Shown: in pieces, positions 37,090 to 46,328 of the stretch
How positions within the stretch are numbered: the stretch's first letter is position 1
Layout: each line of letters opens with the position of its first letter
Source: Mesorhizobium sp. M4B.F.Ca.ET.058.02.1.1
GTDB lineage: Bacteria; Pseudomonadota; Alphaproteobacteria; Rhizobiales; Rhizobiaceae
Assembly (NCBI RefSeq): GCF_003952505.1
Contig: NZ_CP034450.1
Coordinates: 372,001 to 436,000 of the forward strand
DNA: 64,000 nt
Direction of reading: 5' to 3'
Made by a program: the position numbers and the translations under genes
Notes under the pieces: generated by a model
Seen by the model: only the letters and a program-made list of their open reading frames with translations
What the model was told of the DNA's origin: nothing
Database searches by the model: none

Positions 37090-38109
37090 ATGACCGAATC
37101 AAAATCCATGATCCTCGGCTGCGCCGGGAAATCGCTCACCCCAGAGGAAATCCGCTTCTATCGCGACGAGCGGCCCTGGGGTTTCATCCTGTTTGCCCGC
37201 AATGTCGGCGAGACCGAGCAGATCCGCGATCTGGTGGCTTCGATGCGCGACGCCGTCGGGCGTACGGACGCGCCGGTGTTCATCGACCAGGAAGGCGGCC
37301 GGGTGCAGCGCCTGCGGCCGCCGCTGGCACCGAACTATCCTGCGGGTGGCGCGCTCGGCGCGCTGTGGCGCAATGACCGCGAGGCCGGCCGCCGCGCCGC
37401 ATGGCTGATGGCGCGCTTGCATGCCTTCGACCTGCTTCGTCATGGCATAACCGCCGATTGCCTGCCCGTGCTCGACGTGCCGGTGGAAGGCGCCAGCGAT
37501 GTCATCGGCGCGCGCGCCTACGGCAAGGAGCCGGGTGCCGTGATCGAGCTCGGCCGCGCCGCGGCCGAGGGGCTGATGTCGGGCGGCGTGCTGCCGGTGA
37601 TGAAGCACATTCCCGGGCACGGGCGGGCCTTTGCCGACACGCATTTCGAACTGCCGACCGTCGACACGCCGCTCAGCGAACTGCGCAGCCATGATTTCGC
37701 TCCGTTCAAGGCGCTCAACGATTTGCCGATGGCAATGACGGCGCATGTCGTCTACAGCGCCGTCGATCCGGAAAACCCGGCAACGACCTCGGCAAAGGTG
37801 GTCAACGACATCATCCGCGGCGAGATCGGCTTCGACGGTCTGCTGATGAGCGACGACACCTCGATGAAGGCACTTTCTGGGGATTTCCCGACAAAGGCGG
37901 CGGCGATCCTTGCGGCGGGCTGCGATCTGGTCCTTCACTGCAACGGCGTTTTCGAGGAAATGTCAGGCATTGCGTCACGCACCACGGCGCTTGCCGGCAA
38001 GTCGCTCGAGCGCGCCGAGCGGGCGCTGTCCTATATTAAAGATCGCGACCTCGCGAACGAGACCGAGATACGCGCCGAGTTTGCCACCTATTTCGACGCG
38101 GTGGCCTGA
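37090..38109 (+). CDS. nagZ: Beta-N-acetylhexosaminidase (GH3)
   Basis: A 339-residue GH3 hydrolase from ATG 37090 (MTESKSMILGCAG). The substrate loop GGRVQRLRPP, the catalytic dyad loop KHIPGHGRAFADTH (His and Asp) and the nucleophile Asp in GLLMSDDTSMKAL are all present. There is no signal peptide, so it is the cytosolic enzyme that removes N-acetylglucosamine from anhydromuropeptides during cell-wall recycling. These products can be the AmpR-type inducers of beta-lactamase. It lies between the SPOR protein and scpA, 21 bases before the latter, so a wall-and-division unit is plausible. Confidence 0.94.
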   Translation: MTESKSMILGCAGKSLTPEEIRFYRDERPWGFILFARNVGETEQIRDLVASMRDAVGRTDAPVFIDQEGGRVQRLRPPLAPNYPAGGALGALWRNDREAGRRAAWLMARLHAFDLLRHGITADCLPVLDVPVEGASDVIGARAYGKEPGAVIELGRAAAEGLMSGGVLPVMKHIPGHGRAFADTHFELPTVDTPLSELRSHDFAPFKALNDLPMAMTAHVVYSAVDPENPATTSAKVVNDIIRGEIGFDGLLMSDDTSMKALSGDFPTKAAAILAAGCDLVLHCNGVFEEMSGIASRTTALAGKSLERAERALSYIKDRDLANETEIRAEFATYFDAVA

Positions 38110-38130
38110 CAGGGGAAAGAGACAGGGGCA

Positions 38131-38973
38131 GTGGCGGAAACATTGGACAGCAAGGCCGCGAAGGCCGCACCGATGGACCGTCTGTGGGCCGAGAACGACG
38201 ATGCGCGCGTCACCGGCGATCCGTCGCTGGTCGTCGACGTCGCCGGCTTCGAGGGCCCGCTCGACCTTCTCCTGCACCTGGCGCGCAACCAGAAGGTCGA
38301 TCTGGCGCGCATATCGATCCTGGCGCTGGCTGAGCAGTACCTCGCCTTCATCGAGAAGGTGAGGGCGCTGAGGCTGGAGCTTGCCGCCGACTATCTGGTG
38401 ATGGCGGCGTGGCTCGCCTTCCTGAAGTCGAAACTTCTGATCCCCAAGCAGCCGGGCGAAGAGGGCGAGAGCGGCGAGGAACTGGCGGCGGTGCTGCAGT
38501 TCCGGCTGAAGCGGCTGGAGGCGATGCGCGATGCCTCGGCAAGGCTGGTCAACCGCAACCGGCTCGGCCGCGACGTGTTCGCGCGCGGCATGCCGGAGAT
38601 GGTCATCATCGAGAAGCGCAACGCGTACTCCGCCTCGCTTTACGATCTGCTCACCGCCTATGCGCAGCAGCGCCAGAAGCAGGCGATCAACAATGTGACG
38701 ATCGCCAGGCGTGGCGTGTGGTCGCTCAAAGATGCGCGCGACATCCTGAACAGGCTGGTCGGCACGCTCAGCGACTGGACGGCGCTGGACAGTTTCCTGA
38801 TCGAGTATCTCGCGGCGCCGGAGGAGCGGCGCACGGCGGTCGCCAGCTCCTTCGCCGCGACGCTCGAACTGGTGCGTGAGGGCAAATTGGACTTGCGGCA
38901 GGAGCAGGTGTTCGCGCCGATCTATCTGCGCGGCCGCGCGCAAGGCATAAAGGCAGTCGAGGTGGTAGCATGA
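38131..38973 (+). CDS. scpA: Segregation and condensation protein A
   Basis: A 280-residue kleisin. The N-terminal VDVAGFEGPLDLLLHLARNQKVD and the ScpA-type YLAFIEKVRALRLELAADYLVMAAWLA are highly characteristic, and the C-terminal winged-helix RREAQ-like LVREGKLDLRQEQVFAPIYL binds SMC heads. GTG at 38131 is taken as start; an ATG at 38173 would remove 14 residues. With ScpB it bridges the SMC ATPase heads into the condensin that compacts and segregates chromosomes. It overlaps scpB by four bases (ATGA). Confidence 0.93.
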   Translation: MAETLDSKAAKAAPMDRLWAENDDARVTGDPSLVVDVAGFEGPLDLLLHLARNQKVDLARISILALAEQYLAFIEKVRALRLELAADYLVMAAWLAFLKSKLLIPKQPGEEGESGEELAAVLQFRLKRLEAMRDASARLVNRNRLGRDVFARGMPEMVIIEKRNAYSASLYDLLTAYAQQRQKQAINNVTIARRGVWSLKDARDILNRLVGTLSDWTALDSFLIEYLAAPEERRTAVASSFAATLELVREGKLDLRQEQVFAPIYLRGRAQGIKAVEVVA

Positions 38974-39725
38974 GCGAACGCGCCAACGCTTCGGTCATTC
39001 CGTTCAAGGTCGAGGACGAGGCCGAGGAACCTGCGGTCGAGCAGGCTTGCGTCGAGAATCCGGCCGAGCGGCTCGCTCTGGCGGAAGCCGTGCGCATGGC
39101 CGAGGCAATCATCTTCGCCAGCGCCGAGCCGGTCAGCGAAAAGCAGCTTGCCGCACGTCTGCCCGACGGCATCAACGTCACCGCTGCTATGGCCGACCTG
39201 CAGCAGATCTATGCCAGGCGCGGCGTCAATCTGGTGCGTGTCGGCGATGCCTGGGCCTTCCGTACCGCCGGCGATCTCGCCTTCCTGATGAGCCGCGACA
39301 CCATCCAGCAAAGGAAGCTCTCCCGCGCGGCGCTCGAAGTGCTGGCGATCATCGCCTATCACCAGCCGGTGACGCGGGCCGAGATCGAGGACATCAGAGG
39401 CGTCGAAACCTCCAAGGGCACGCTCGACACGCTGATGGAGACGGAATGGATCAGGATGCGCGGCCGACGCCGTACGCCCGGCCGTCCCGTCACCTACGGC
39501 ACGACGGACGCCTTCCTCGATCATTTCGCGCTGGAGGAGATCCGCGATCTTCCCGGCATGGAGGAACTGAAAGGCGCCGGGCTGCTTTCGACCCGCATGC
39601 CATCGAATTTCTCCGTGCCGCTGCCGCCGGCCGACCCTGACGCGCTGACCGAGGACGAGGATGCATTGACCGACATCGACCTCGAGGAACTCGGCCTGTT
39701 GACGCCGCGCGTCACGGAAGATTGA
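38970..39725 (+). CDS. scpB: Segregation and condensation protein B
   Basis: A 251-residue tandem winged-helix protein. The core ALAEAVRMAEAIIFASAEPVSEKQLAARL and LSRAALEVLAIIAYHQPVTRAEIEDIRGVE are standard ScpB. It ends in an acidic alphaproteobacterial tail (DALTEDEDALTDIDLEELG). It dimerises and stabilises ScpA on SMC. The start codon overlaps the scpA stop, giving coupled translation. A 180-base gap to tatA follows, with no recognisable terminator; readthrough into tatABC is possible. Confidence 0.94.
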   Translation: MSERANASVIPFKVEDEAEEPAVEQACVENPAERLALAEAVRMAEAIIFASAEPVSEKQLAARLPDGINVTAAMADLQQIYARRGVNLVRVGDAWAFRTAGDLAFLMSRDTIQQRKLSRAALEVLAIIAYHQPVTRAEIEDIRGVETSKGTLDTLMETEWIRMRGRRRTPGRPVTYGTTDAFLDHFALEEIRDLPGMEELKGAGLLSTRMPSNFSVPLPPADPDALTEDEDALTDIDLEELGLLTPRVTED

Positions 39726-39905
39726 CCCGTAAGATCCGTTGAAAACGGGCGGCAGGCGATGGGCTGCGCGGATTCGTAGCGGGCACTCGCGGCAAAAGTG
39801 CGTGACTTCCGACCGCCTTTCATCAACTCTGTTGCGGTTGTGTTTGAATCCCAACGCGAAAACGCATAGATCATCGCCAGGGAAATCATTCGAGAGAGAG
39901 TAGCT

Positions 39906-40124
39906 ATGGGTTCGTTTTCGATTTGGCACTGGATGATCGTGCTGGTGATCGTGCTGCTGGTGTTCGGCCGCGGCAAGATTCCCGAGCTGATGGGCGACAT
40001 GGCCAAGGGCATCAAGAGCTTCAAGAAGGGCATGGCCGACGACGACGCTGACGACAAGCGCACCGTCGAGCACCGCGCCGACGAAACCGTTTCGGCGGTG
40101 AAGGAGAAGGCCAGCAAGAGCTGA
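39906..40124 (+). CDS. tatA: Twin-arginine translocase subunit TatA
   Basis: 72 residues. A short N-terminal membrane helix ([20 protein letters not shown]) is followed by an amphipathic helix ([20 protein letters not shown]) and an acidic/basic soluble tail. The FGRGKIPEL hinge is the family mark. TatA oligomers form the pore for folded proteins carrying twin-arginine signals. GAGAGAG precedes the start. The gene begins the tatABC operon. Confidence 0.95.
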   Translation: MGSFSIWHWMIVLVIVLLVFGRGKIPELMGDMAKGIKSFKKGMADDDADDKRTVEHRADETVSAVKEKASKS

Positions 40125-40153
40125 GCCCGAGGTTCTAGTCGGAACAGATTGCC

Positions 40154-40912
40154 ATGTTTGAAGTCGGCTGGACCGAGATGCTGGTGATCGCGGTCGTCAT
40201 GATCGTGGTCGTCGGGCCGAAGGATTTGCCCAATATGCTGCGCACCTTCGGCCGCACGACGGCAAAGCTGCGCGCCATGGCCGCCGACTTCCAGAAGCAG
40301 TTCAACGAGGCGCTGAAGGAAGCCGAGCTCGACGACGTCAAGAAGTCGGTCGACGAGCTCAGGGGGCTCAGCCCGGTCGCCGAGATCCGCAAGCAGCTCA
40401 ATCCGTTCGAGCAGGCGGCGGCCGATGTCCGCTCTGGCGTCGATGCGGCGATGAAGCCGAAGCCTGCCGTCGATCCGGCCACGCCCGTTGCTTCGACGCC
40501 ACAAGCCAGCGAACCGCTGAAGAACGGCGCCACGGTATTGCCTGGCGTCGAGGCGCCGGAAGCGACGCCGGCGGCGCCGATCTTTCCAGCGATGACCGAC
40601 GATGCCGTGGTAACGCCGGCGGTTGCCGCTGCAACGGCGGCGCCGCAGACGGTGGAAGCCAAGAAGCCGGCCACGGCGAAGGCCGTCAAGGCACCAGCAA
40701 CCGTGGCGAGGGCGACGGCTGCGAAGGCAAAGCCGACGCCAGCGAAAGCGGCCAAGCCAGCCGCGCCAGCAAAGACATCCAAGCCGGCCGCAACCAAGGC
40801 GGCGAGCAAGGCTGATGTGAAGCCCGCGCCGGCGACGAAGCCCGCGCCGGCGACGAAGCCCGCGCCGGCGACGAAGCCCGCGCCTAAGAAGACGGCGGGA
40901 GCCGCCAAGTGA
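40154..40912 (+). CDS. tatB: Twin-arginine translocase subunit TatB
   Basis: 252 residues. The N-terminal helix MFEVGWTEMLVIAVVMIVVVG carries the conserved Glu, and GPKDLPNMLRTFGRTTAKLR is the TatB-type hinge and amphipathic helix. The C-terminal 130 residues are a Lys/Pro/Ala-rich disordered tail. Near its end a PAPATK hexapeptide is repeated three times, matching an 18-base DNA tandem repeat. With TatC it recognises twin-arginine signal peptides. The stop overlaps the tatC start by four bases (GTGA). Confidence 0.94.
   Translation: MFEVGWTEMLVIAVVMIVVVGPKDLPNMLRTFGRTTAKLRAMAADFQKQFNEALKEAELDDVKKSVDELRGLSPVAEIRKQLNPFEQAAADVRSGVDAAMKPKPAVDPATPVASTPQASEPLKNGATVLPGVEAPEATPAAPIFPAMTDDAVVTPAVAAATAAPQTVEAKKPATAKAVKAPATVARATAAKAKPTPAKAAKPAAPAKTSKPAATKAASKADVKPAPATKPAPATKPAPATKPAPKKTAGAAK
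40823..40884 (+). repeat. 18-bp in-frame tandem repeat in tatB
   Basis: Three perfect copies of an 18-base unit encoding PAPATK (40823-40840, 40841-40858, 40859-40876) are followed by eight bases of a fourth. The region is liable to copy-number change by slippage, altering only tail length. Confidence 0.9.
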
Positions 40913-41784
40913 GCGTCACGGACCAGGAAAGAGACGAAATTGAGAAATCGTCGGCGCCGCTGATCGAGCATCTGATCGAGCTGCGCCGGCGGCTGATCTG
41001 GTCGCTCGGCGGCTTCTTTGTCGCCTTCCTCGTCTGCTTCTTCTTTGCCAAGCGGCTGTTCAACCTTCTGGTCATCCCGTTCAAGTGGGCGACCCAGTGG
41101 GCCGGGCTCGACCCGCACAAGGTCGAGCTGATCTACACCGCGCCGCAGGAGTTCTTCTTCACGCAGGTGAAGCTTGCCATGTTCGGCGGCATGGTCATCG
41201 CCTTTCCGCTGATCGCTACGCAGATCTACAAATTCATCGCGCCCGGCCTCTACAAGAACGAGCGCAACGCATTCCTGCCGTTCCTGATCGCCTCGCCGAT
41301 CCTGTTCCTGATGGGCGCGTCGCTGGTCTATTTCTTCTTCACGCCGATGGTGATGTGGTTCTTCCTCGCCATGCAGCAGACCGGCACCAACGACCAGGTG
41401 CAGATATCGCTGCTGCCAAAAGTGTCGGAATATCTCAGCCTGATCATGACGCTGATCTTCTCCTTCGGCCTGGTGTTCCAGTTGCCCGTGGTGACCAGCC
41501 TGATGACCAGAGTCGGCATGCTGTCGTCGAAGGCGCTGGCCGAGAAGCGCAAATGGGCGATCGTCATCGCCTTCGTCGTCGCCGCCGTGCTGACGCCGCC
41601 CGATCCGATGAGCCAGATCGGCCTCGCCATCCCGACCATCCTGCTCTACGAGGTCGCCATCTGGTCGGCCCGGCTGATCGAACGCGGCCAGGAGCGGGAC
41701 CGTCTGGCGCGCGAGAAGCAGGAGGCCGGAGCGGAAATGGCCGAGAAGGCCGCTGATGCGTCGTCGACGCAGGCTCCAAGCTAG
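40909..41784 (+). CDS. tatC: Twin-arginine translocase subunit TatC
   Basis: 291 residues with six membrane helices. The N-terminal APLIEHLIELRRRLIWSL contains the conserved signal-binding segment, and TAPQEFFFTQVKLAMFGG is the other hallmark. The start is the GTG at 40909, overlapping the tatB stop. TatC is the polytopic receptor for twin-arginine signal peptides. The C-terminal cytosolic tail is charged and Ala-rich. A weak hairpin follows before serS. Confidence 0.95.
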   Translation: MSVTDQERDEIEKSSAPLIEHLIELRRRLIWSLGGFFVAFLVCFFFAKRLFNLLVIPFKWATQWAGLDPHKVELIYTAPQEFFFTQVKLAMFGGMVIAFPLIATQIYKFIAPGLYKNERNAFLPFLIASPILFLMGASLVYFFFTPMVMWFFLAMQQTGTNDQVQISLLPKVSEYLSLIMTLIFSFGLVFQLPVVTSLMTRVGMLSSKALAEKRKWAIVIAFVVAAVLTPPDPMSQIGLAIPTILLYEVAIWSARLIERGQERDRLAREKQEAGAEMAEKAADASSTQAPS

Positions 41785-41800
41785 GCAGAGCCGGAAAAAC

Positions 41801-41825
41801 ACGGGCGGCGGCATTCGCCCGTCTT
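41801..41825 (+). terminator. Weak hairpin between tatC and serS
   Basis: The seven-base stem ACGGGCG / CGCCCGT encloses GCGGCATT and is followed only by CTTG. It could give partial termination. Confidence 0.35.
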
Positions 41826-41880
41826 GCATCGATCATGGATGCGGTTTACGCCCTCGGGCCTTAGCCAAGGACGGACAACC

Positions 41881-43185
41881 ATGCTTGACATCAAATGGAT
41901 TCGCGACAACCCGAAGGCTCTTGCCGAGGCGTTGGTGAAGCGCTCGTGGTCAGCCGGGGAGGCGCAATCCACTGTCGACGGGCTGATCGCCAAGGACGAG
42001 GCGCGGCGCGAGCATTTGACAGAGCTGCAGGTGAAGCAGGAACGCCGCAACGCCGCCTCAAAGGAGATCGGCAACGCCATGCGTTCGGGCGACGCGGCGC
42101 TTGCCGAGAAGCTCAAGGCCGAAGTCGGCGAGATCAAGGCCTTCATCCAGAACGGCGAAGCGCGCGAGCGCGAGCTCGACAAGGCGCTGAACGACGCGCT
42201 GGCCGTGCTGCCCAACGTGCCGCTGGACGATGTGCCGGTCGGCAGGGACGAGCATGACAATGTCGTCAAGCGCATTGTCGGCAAGGCGCCGGCGCGGCCG
42301 AACTGGGTGAAGGAGCACTTCGAGGTCGGCGAAGCGCTGGGCATGATGGATTTCGAGCGGGCGGCGAGGCTTTCCGGCTCGCGCTTCACGGTGCTGACCG
42401 GCCAACTCGCGCGTATGGAGCGCGCGCTTGGCCAGTTCATGCTCGACCTGCACACGACCGAACATGGCTACGAGGAAGTCCAGCCACCATTGATGGTGCG
42501 CGACGAGGTGCTGTTCGGCACCGGGCAATTGCCGAAATTCGAGGGCGACCTCTTCTTCACTCCGCATGGCGATGGCCGCCTGGGCTTGATCCCCACCGCC
42601 GAAGTGTCGCTTACCAACCTCGTGCGCGAGGAGATCACCGCGCACGAAAAACTGCCGTTGCGCTTTACAGCGCTGACGCCATGCTTCCGCTCGGAAGCGG
42701 GGTCGGCAGGGCGCGACACGCGCGGCATGCTGCGCCAGCACCAATTTTACAAGGTGGAGCTGGTCTCTCTCACCGATCAGGAGACGTCGATCGCCGAGCA
42801 TGAGCGCATGACGGAATGCGCCGAGGCGGTGCTGAAGCGACTGGAGCTGCCGTTCCGCACGGTGACGCTGTGCACCGGCGACATGGGGTTCGGCGCGCGC
42901 AAGACCTATGACATCGAGGTGTGGCTGCCCGGCCAGAACGCCTATCGCGAAATCTCGTCCTGCTCGGTCTGCGGCGATTTCCAGGCCAGGCGCATGGATG
43001 CCCGCTACAAGGACAAGGACGGCAAAGGCAACCGCTTCGTCCATACACTCAACGGTTCGGGCACCGCCGTCGGCCGCGCGCTGATCGCCGTCATCGAAAA
43101 CTACCAGAATGAGGATGGCAGCGTAACCATTCCTGAAGCGCTGCGGCCTTACATGGGCGGTCTGACGAAGATCGAATCGAAGTAA
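41881..43185 (+). CDS. serS: Seryl-tRNA synthetase
   Basis: A class II synthetase of 434 residues from ATG 41881 ([18 protein letters not shown]). The N-terminal tRNA-binding coiled coil runs to about residue 105. Motif 2 is [20 protein letters not shown], and motif 3 is [19 protein letters not shown]. It charges tRNA-Ser and, in organisms with SelA, tRNA-Sec. The last base of the stop codon is the first base of the surE start, so the two genes are tightly coupled. Confidence 0.97.
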   Translation: MLDIKWIRDNPKALAEALVKRSWSAGEAQSTVDGLIAKDEARREHLTELQVKQERRNAASKEIGNAMRSGDAALAEKLKAEVGEIKAFIQNGEARERELDKALNDALAVLPNVPLDDVPVGRDEHDNVVKRIVGKAPARPNWVKEHFEVGEALGMMDFERAARLSGSRFTVLTGQLARMERALGQFMLDLHTTEHGYEEVQPPLMVRDEVLFGTGQLPKFEGDLFFTPHGDGRLGLIPTAEVSLTNLVREEITAHEKLPLRFTALTPCFRSEAGSAGRDTRGMLRQHQFYKVELVSLTDQETSIAEHERMTECAEAVLKRLELPFRTVTLCTGDMGFGARKTYDIEVWLPGQNAYREISSCSVCGDFQARRMDARYKDKDGKGNRFVHTLNGSGTAVGRALIAVIENYQNEDGSVTIPEALRPYMGGLTKIESK

Positions 43186-43943
43186 TGCGCATTCTGCTGA
43201 CCAATGACGACGGCATCCACGCCGAGGGCCTGGCGTCGCTCGAGCGCATCGCGCGTACGCTGTCGGACGACGTCTGGGTGGTGGCGCCGGAGCAGGATCA
43301 ATCCGGCTACGCGCATTCGCTGTCGATCTCCGAGCCGCTGCGGCTAAGGAAGATCGGCGACAAGCACTACGCCGTGCGCGGCACGCCGACCGATTGCGTC
43401 ATCATGGGTGTCAAGAAGATCCTGCCGGGCATGCCCGACCTCATCCTGTCCGGCGTCAATTCCGGCGCCAACATCGCCGACGACGTCACCTATTCGGGCA
43501 CCGTCGCGGGCGCCATGGAGGGCGCGCTGCTCGGCGTCCGCTCAATCGCGGTCAGCCAGGCCTATTCCTATGCCGGCGAGGACCGCGTCGTTCCCTACGA
43601 GACCACCGAGGCGCTGGCGCCTGCGCTGCTGAAAAAGCTGGTCGCAATGCCATTGCCGGACGGCGTGCTGCTCAACGTCAATTTTCCGAATTGCGCGCCC
43701 GACGAGATCGAGGGCACCGTCGTCACCTCGCAAGGCAAGCTGGTGCACAGCCTGTGGGTGGACGAGCGCCGCGACGGGCGCGGCCTGCCTTACTACTGGC
43801 TGCGCTTCGGTCGCGAGCCGGTCGAAGGCAAGAAGGGCACCGATCTCCATGCCATGCGCAACCGGCTGGTGTCGGTGACGCCGTTGCAGCTCGACCTTAC
43901 CGCTCATGAAATTCGCGACCAACTGACCAAGGCGCTCGCATGA
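43185..43943 (+). CDS. surE: 5'/3'-nucleotidase SurE
   Basis: A 252-residue metallophosphatase. The metal site is [12 protein letters not shown] with the Asp pair at positions 8-9, then [13 protein letters not shown] and the Asn in [20 protein letters not shown]. It dephosphorylates nucleoside monophosphates and short polyphosphate, and is linked to stationary-phase survival. It overlaps serS by one base and pcm by four (ATGA). Confidence 0.95.
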   Translation: MRILLTNDDGIHAEGLASLERIARTLSDDVWVVAPEQDQSGYAHSLSISEPLRLRKIGDKHYAVRGTPTDCVIMGVKKILPGMPDLILSGVNSGANIADDVTYSGTVAGAMEGALLGVRSIAVSQAYSYAGEDRVVPYETTEALAPALLKKLVAMPLPDGVLLNVNFPNCAPDEIEGTVVTSQGKLVHSLWVDERRDGRGLPYYWLRFGREPVEGKKGTDLHAMRNRLVSVTPLQLDLTAHEIRDQLTKALA

Positions 43944-44599
43944 ACCAGCCGATTTCAGTCGACGACCGCGAAGGTTTTGCCGCCTTCCTGCTGCGCCTGC
44001 GCGGCCGGGGGTCGGCGCCGAAGCCGCTGATTGCCGCCTTCGAGGCGACGCCGCGCCGTGGCTTCCTGTCCGGCCAGTTCCATTCGCTCGCCTGGTCGGA
44101 CGGCATGCTGCCGATCGAATGCGGCGAGGCGATCGAGGGCGCCGACCTGCAGGCCGCGGTACTCGCGGCGCTTGGCATCGAGCCCGGCAACCGCGTGCTG
44201 GAGATTGGCACCGGGACTGGCTACACGGCGGCGGTGATGTCGCGGCTGGCGTCGCGCATCGTCACCATCGACCGTTACAAGACGCTGACCGAGCAGGCCA
44301 AACAGCGCTTCGAGGCGCTCGGCATCGGCAACGTCATCGTCCGCCAGGCGGATGGCTCCAACGGATTGCCGAATGAAGGGCCGTTCGACCGCATCGTCGC
44401 CTGGGCGGCCTTCGACAGCCTGCCGCGTTTCCTGCTCGACCAGTTGTCGAGCGGCGGTGTGGTCATCGCGCCGATCGGCCCGGAGGAGGGCGAGCAGGTG
44501 CTGGCAAAGCTCACCAAAGTCGGCAGCCGCTTCGAGCGCGAGGACATCGGTATCGTCAGGCTGCAGCCGATCCTGCGCAGCGTCGCCTCGGTTATCTAA
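43940..44599 (+). CDS. pcm: Protein-L-isoaspartate O-methyltransferase
   Basis: An intact 219-residue PCMT. The substrate loop [20 protein letters not shown] is present, with motif [20 protein letters not shown] for SAM. The order surE-pcm-nlpD equals that of Escherichia coli, where rpoS follows. It methylates isoaspartyl residues to start their repair. It is the second PCMT of this window, distantly related to the frameshifted copy at 17185, and probably the functional one. Confidence 0.94.
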   Translation: MNQPISVDDREGFAAFLLRLRGRGSAPKPLIAAFEATPRRGFLSGQFHSLAWSDGMLPIECGEAIEGADLQAAVLAALGIEPGNRVLEIGTGTGYTAAVMSRLASRIVTIDRYKTLTEQAKQRFEALGIGNVIVRQADGSNGLPNEGPFDRIVAWAAFDSLPRFLLDQLSSGGVVIAPIGPEEGEQVLAKLTKVGSRFEREDIGIVRLQPILRSVASVI

Positions 44600-44644
44600 C
44601 CCTCCTCGAATATTTTAAGAAAATTTTCGCCGGATTCTAAGGGG

Positions 44645-44660
44645 TTAACCGGCCAGTAAC
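44645..44660 (+). promoter_or_regulatory. Candidate CtrA-binding site upstream of nlpD-like gene
   Basis: TTAA-N7-GTAAC matches the CtrA box TTAA-N7-TTAAC at eight of nine positions. It lies 55 bases before the nlpD-like start. A nearby TTAACGCGCTTTAA is also rich in TTAA half-sites but spaced by six. Confidence 0.35.
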
Positions 44661-44714
44661 ATTAACGCGCTTTAATCATGACCAGTTTGTACCGGGTCTG
44701 TGCGGGTTAGTGCG

Positions 44715-46232
44715 ATGCAATTCAGTGTTTTGAAGGCAAACGGACGCAATCTGGCGCGTGGCTGCGCCGTCCTCATGATCGCAGGCGCCGCCGCGGGGTG
44801 CAGCTCCCAGGTCGCCCGCTTCAATGGTGTCGACGACGTCTTCACCTCGTCGACCAACAATCAGCGCGCCATCATCGACAAGCAGGACGTCGCCCAGCCC
44901 TATCCGGGCGATGCGGTGGCGCCGGCGCCTGTCGACGGCAGTCATACCCAGTCGGTGAGCCGCTCCAGCCTCGAGCCGGTTTCGGTGCAGCAGTTGCCGC
45001 CGCCGGTGTCACAGCCAGCCCAGGCGTCCGCGGCGAAGCCGGTGCGCACCGCTTCGGAGCCGGTCCTGGCGCCGCCCGCCACGCATGTCGACAGGACGAC
45101 GACCGGCACCGCCGCCCCGGCGACGAAGCCGTTCAAGGAGGCGCAGCCCGACGCGCCGAAGATGGCGGCCGCCGGCACGCCGCGCGCCACCGAGATCGTG
45201 GTCCGGGACGGCGAGACCATCTCCGGCCTGGCGCAGCACTACAAGGTGCCGGCCGACGTGATCATGAAGGTCAACGGGCTGAGCGCGACCAAGGGCCTGA
45301 AGACGGGCCAAAAGCTGGTCATTCCCGCCTATGCCTATTCGAGCAAGGAGCCGGCACAGAAACTCGCCGACACCAAGCCCGCCAATGCGCCGAAGCCCGC
45401 AAGCGCGCCCGAGAAGATCGCCGTGCTGCCGCAGCAGCCGAAGCTCAAGGACGGCAAGTCGGCCGCGCCGGTCGACGCTAACGCCGCCGCTAGCGGATCG
45501 AAGGACGCCAAGCCTGCGACGCAGGTCGCTTCGGCTAAGCCGGCCGGCGCCGGCGGCACCTACACGGTCCAGCAGGGCGACACCCTGTCGTCCATCGCCA
45601 GGAAGACCGGTGTCGGCGTCGTGGCGCTGAAGCAGGCGAACGGCATGCAGGACGGCCTGCTCAAGATCGGCCAGACGCTGAAGGTTCCAGCCGGCGGCAC
45701 CGCGACTGTCGCCGCCGCCAAGCCGGTCAAGGTCGACCCGGTGACGACCGCCACCACTCAGCCGGCCGCGAAGCCGACCGAGACGCTCGCCTCCTACACG
45801 CCGCCGAAGAAGGACGCCAAGGTCATCCAGCAGGCCGAGGACGACGACGCGGTGGCGCCGGATGCAACCGGCATCGGCAAAATGCGCTGGCCGGTGCGCG
45901 GCCGCGTGATCTCCAATTTTGGCGGCGGCAAGGACGGCGTCGACATTGCGGTCCCGGAGGGCACGCCAGTCAAGGCTGCAGAGAACGGCGTCGTCATCTA
46001 TGCCGGCGACGGGCTGAAGGAATTCGGCAACACCGTCCTGGTGCGGCACGAGAACGGGCTGGTCACCGTCTACGGCCACGCCAGCTCGATCGAGGTGCAG
46101 CGCGGCCAGAAGGTCAAGCGCGGCCAGGAGATCGCGCTGTCCGGCATGAGCGGCACCACCGACTCGCCGAAGCTGCACTTCGAAGTGCGCAAGAACTCCG
46201 CCCCGGTCGATCCGTCGGGCTATCTCGAATAG
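44715..46232 (+). CDS. nlpD: NlpD-like LysM/LytM lipoprotein
   Basis: 505 residues. The signal peptide ends at the lipobox-like AGAAAGC-SS, so the protein is probably lipid-anchored. Two LysM domains bind peptidoglycan (starting near 160 and 282), with Ala/Pro-rich spacers. The C-terminal M23/LytM domain is about residues 390-500. Its first zinc ligand is absent (GKDGVDIAVP where active enzymes have HxGxD) and the HLHFE motif reads KLHFEVR. E. coli NlpD is degenerate in the same way and acts by activating an amidase, so this protein is likely an activator for septal wall splitting. It is last in the surE-pcm-nlpD series and has its own terminator. Confidence 0.88.
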   Translation: MQFSVLKANGRNLARGCAVLMIAGAAAGCSSQVARFNGVDDVFTSSTNNQRAIIDKQDVAQPYPGDAVAPAPVDGSHTQSVSRSSLEPVSVQQLPPPVSQPAQASAAKPVRTASEPVLAPPATHVDRTTTGTAAPATKPFKEAQPDAPKMAAAGTPRATEIVVRDGETISGLAQHYKVPADVIMKVNGLSATKGLKTGQKLVIPAYAYSSKEPAQKLADTKPANAPKPASAPEKIAVLPQQPKLKDGKSAAPVDANAAASGSKDAKPATQVASAKPAGAGGTYTVQQGDTLSSIARKTGVGVVALKQANGMQDGLLKIGQTLKVPAGGTATVAAAKPVKVDPVTTATTQPAAKPTETLASYTPPKKDAKVIQQAEDDDAVAPDATGIGKMRWPVRGRVISNFGGGKDGVDIAVPEGTPVKAAENGVVIYAGDGLKEFGNTVLVRHENGLVTVYGHASSIEVQRGQKVKRGQEIALSGMSGTTDSPKLHFEVRKNSAPVDPSGYLE

Positions 46233-46283
46233 AAGAAGAAAAATTGCGGGCCGTCTGAGACCTCCAGTCCAGCCCGCCGGCTC

Positions 46284-46311
46284 AGCCCGCTCCGCAAGGG
46301 GCGGGCTTTTT
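46284..46311 (+). terminator. Terminator after nlpD-like gene
   Basis: The stem AGCCCGCTCC / GGGGCGGGCT (one G-T wobble) with loop GCAA is followed by TTTT. Confidence 0.88.
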
Positions 46312-46328
46312 CAGCTGTCTGCCTGACC

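Noticed and set aside
35205..37139. Long minus-strand open frame opposite the SPOR gene
   Set aside because: A shadow of the low-complexity acidic coding strand, with no domain and a composition typical of antisense frames.
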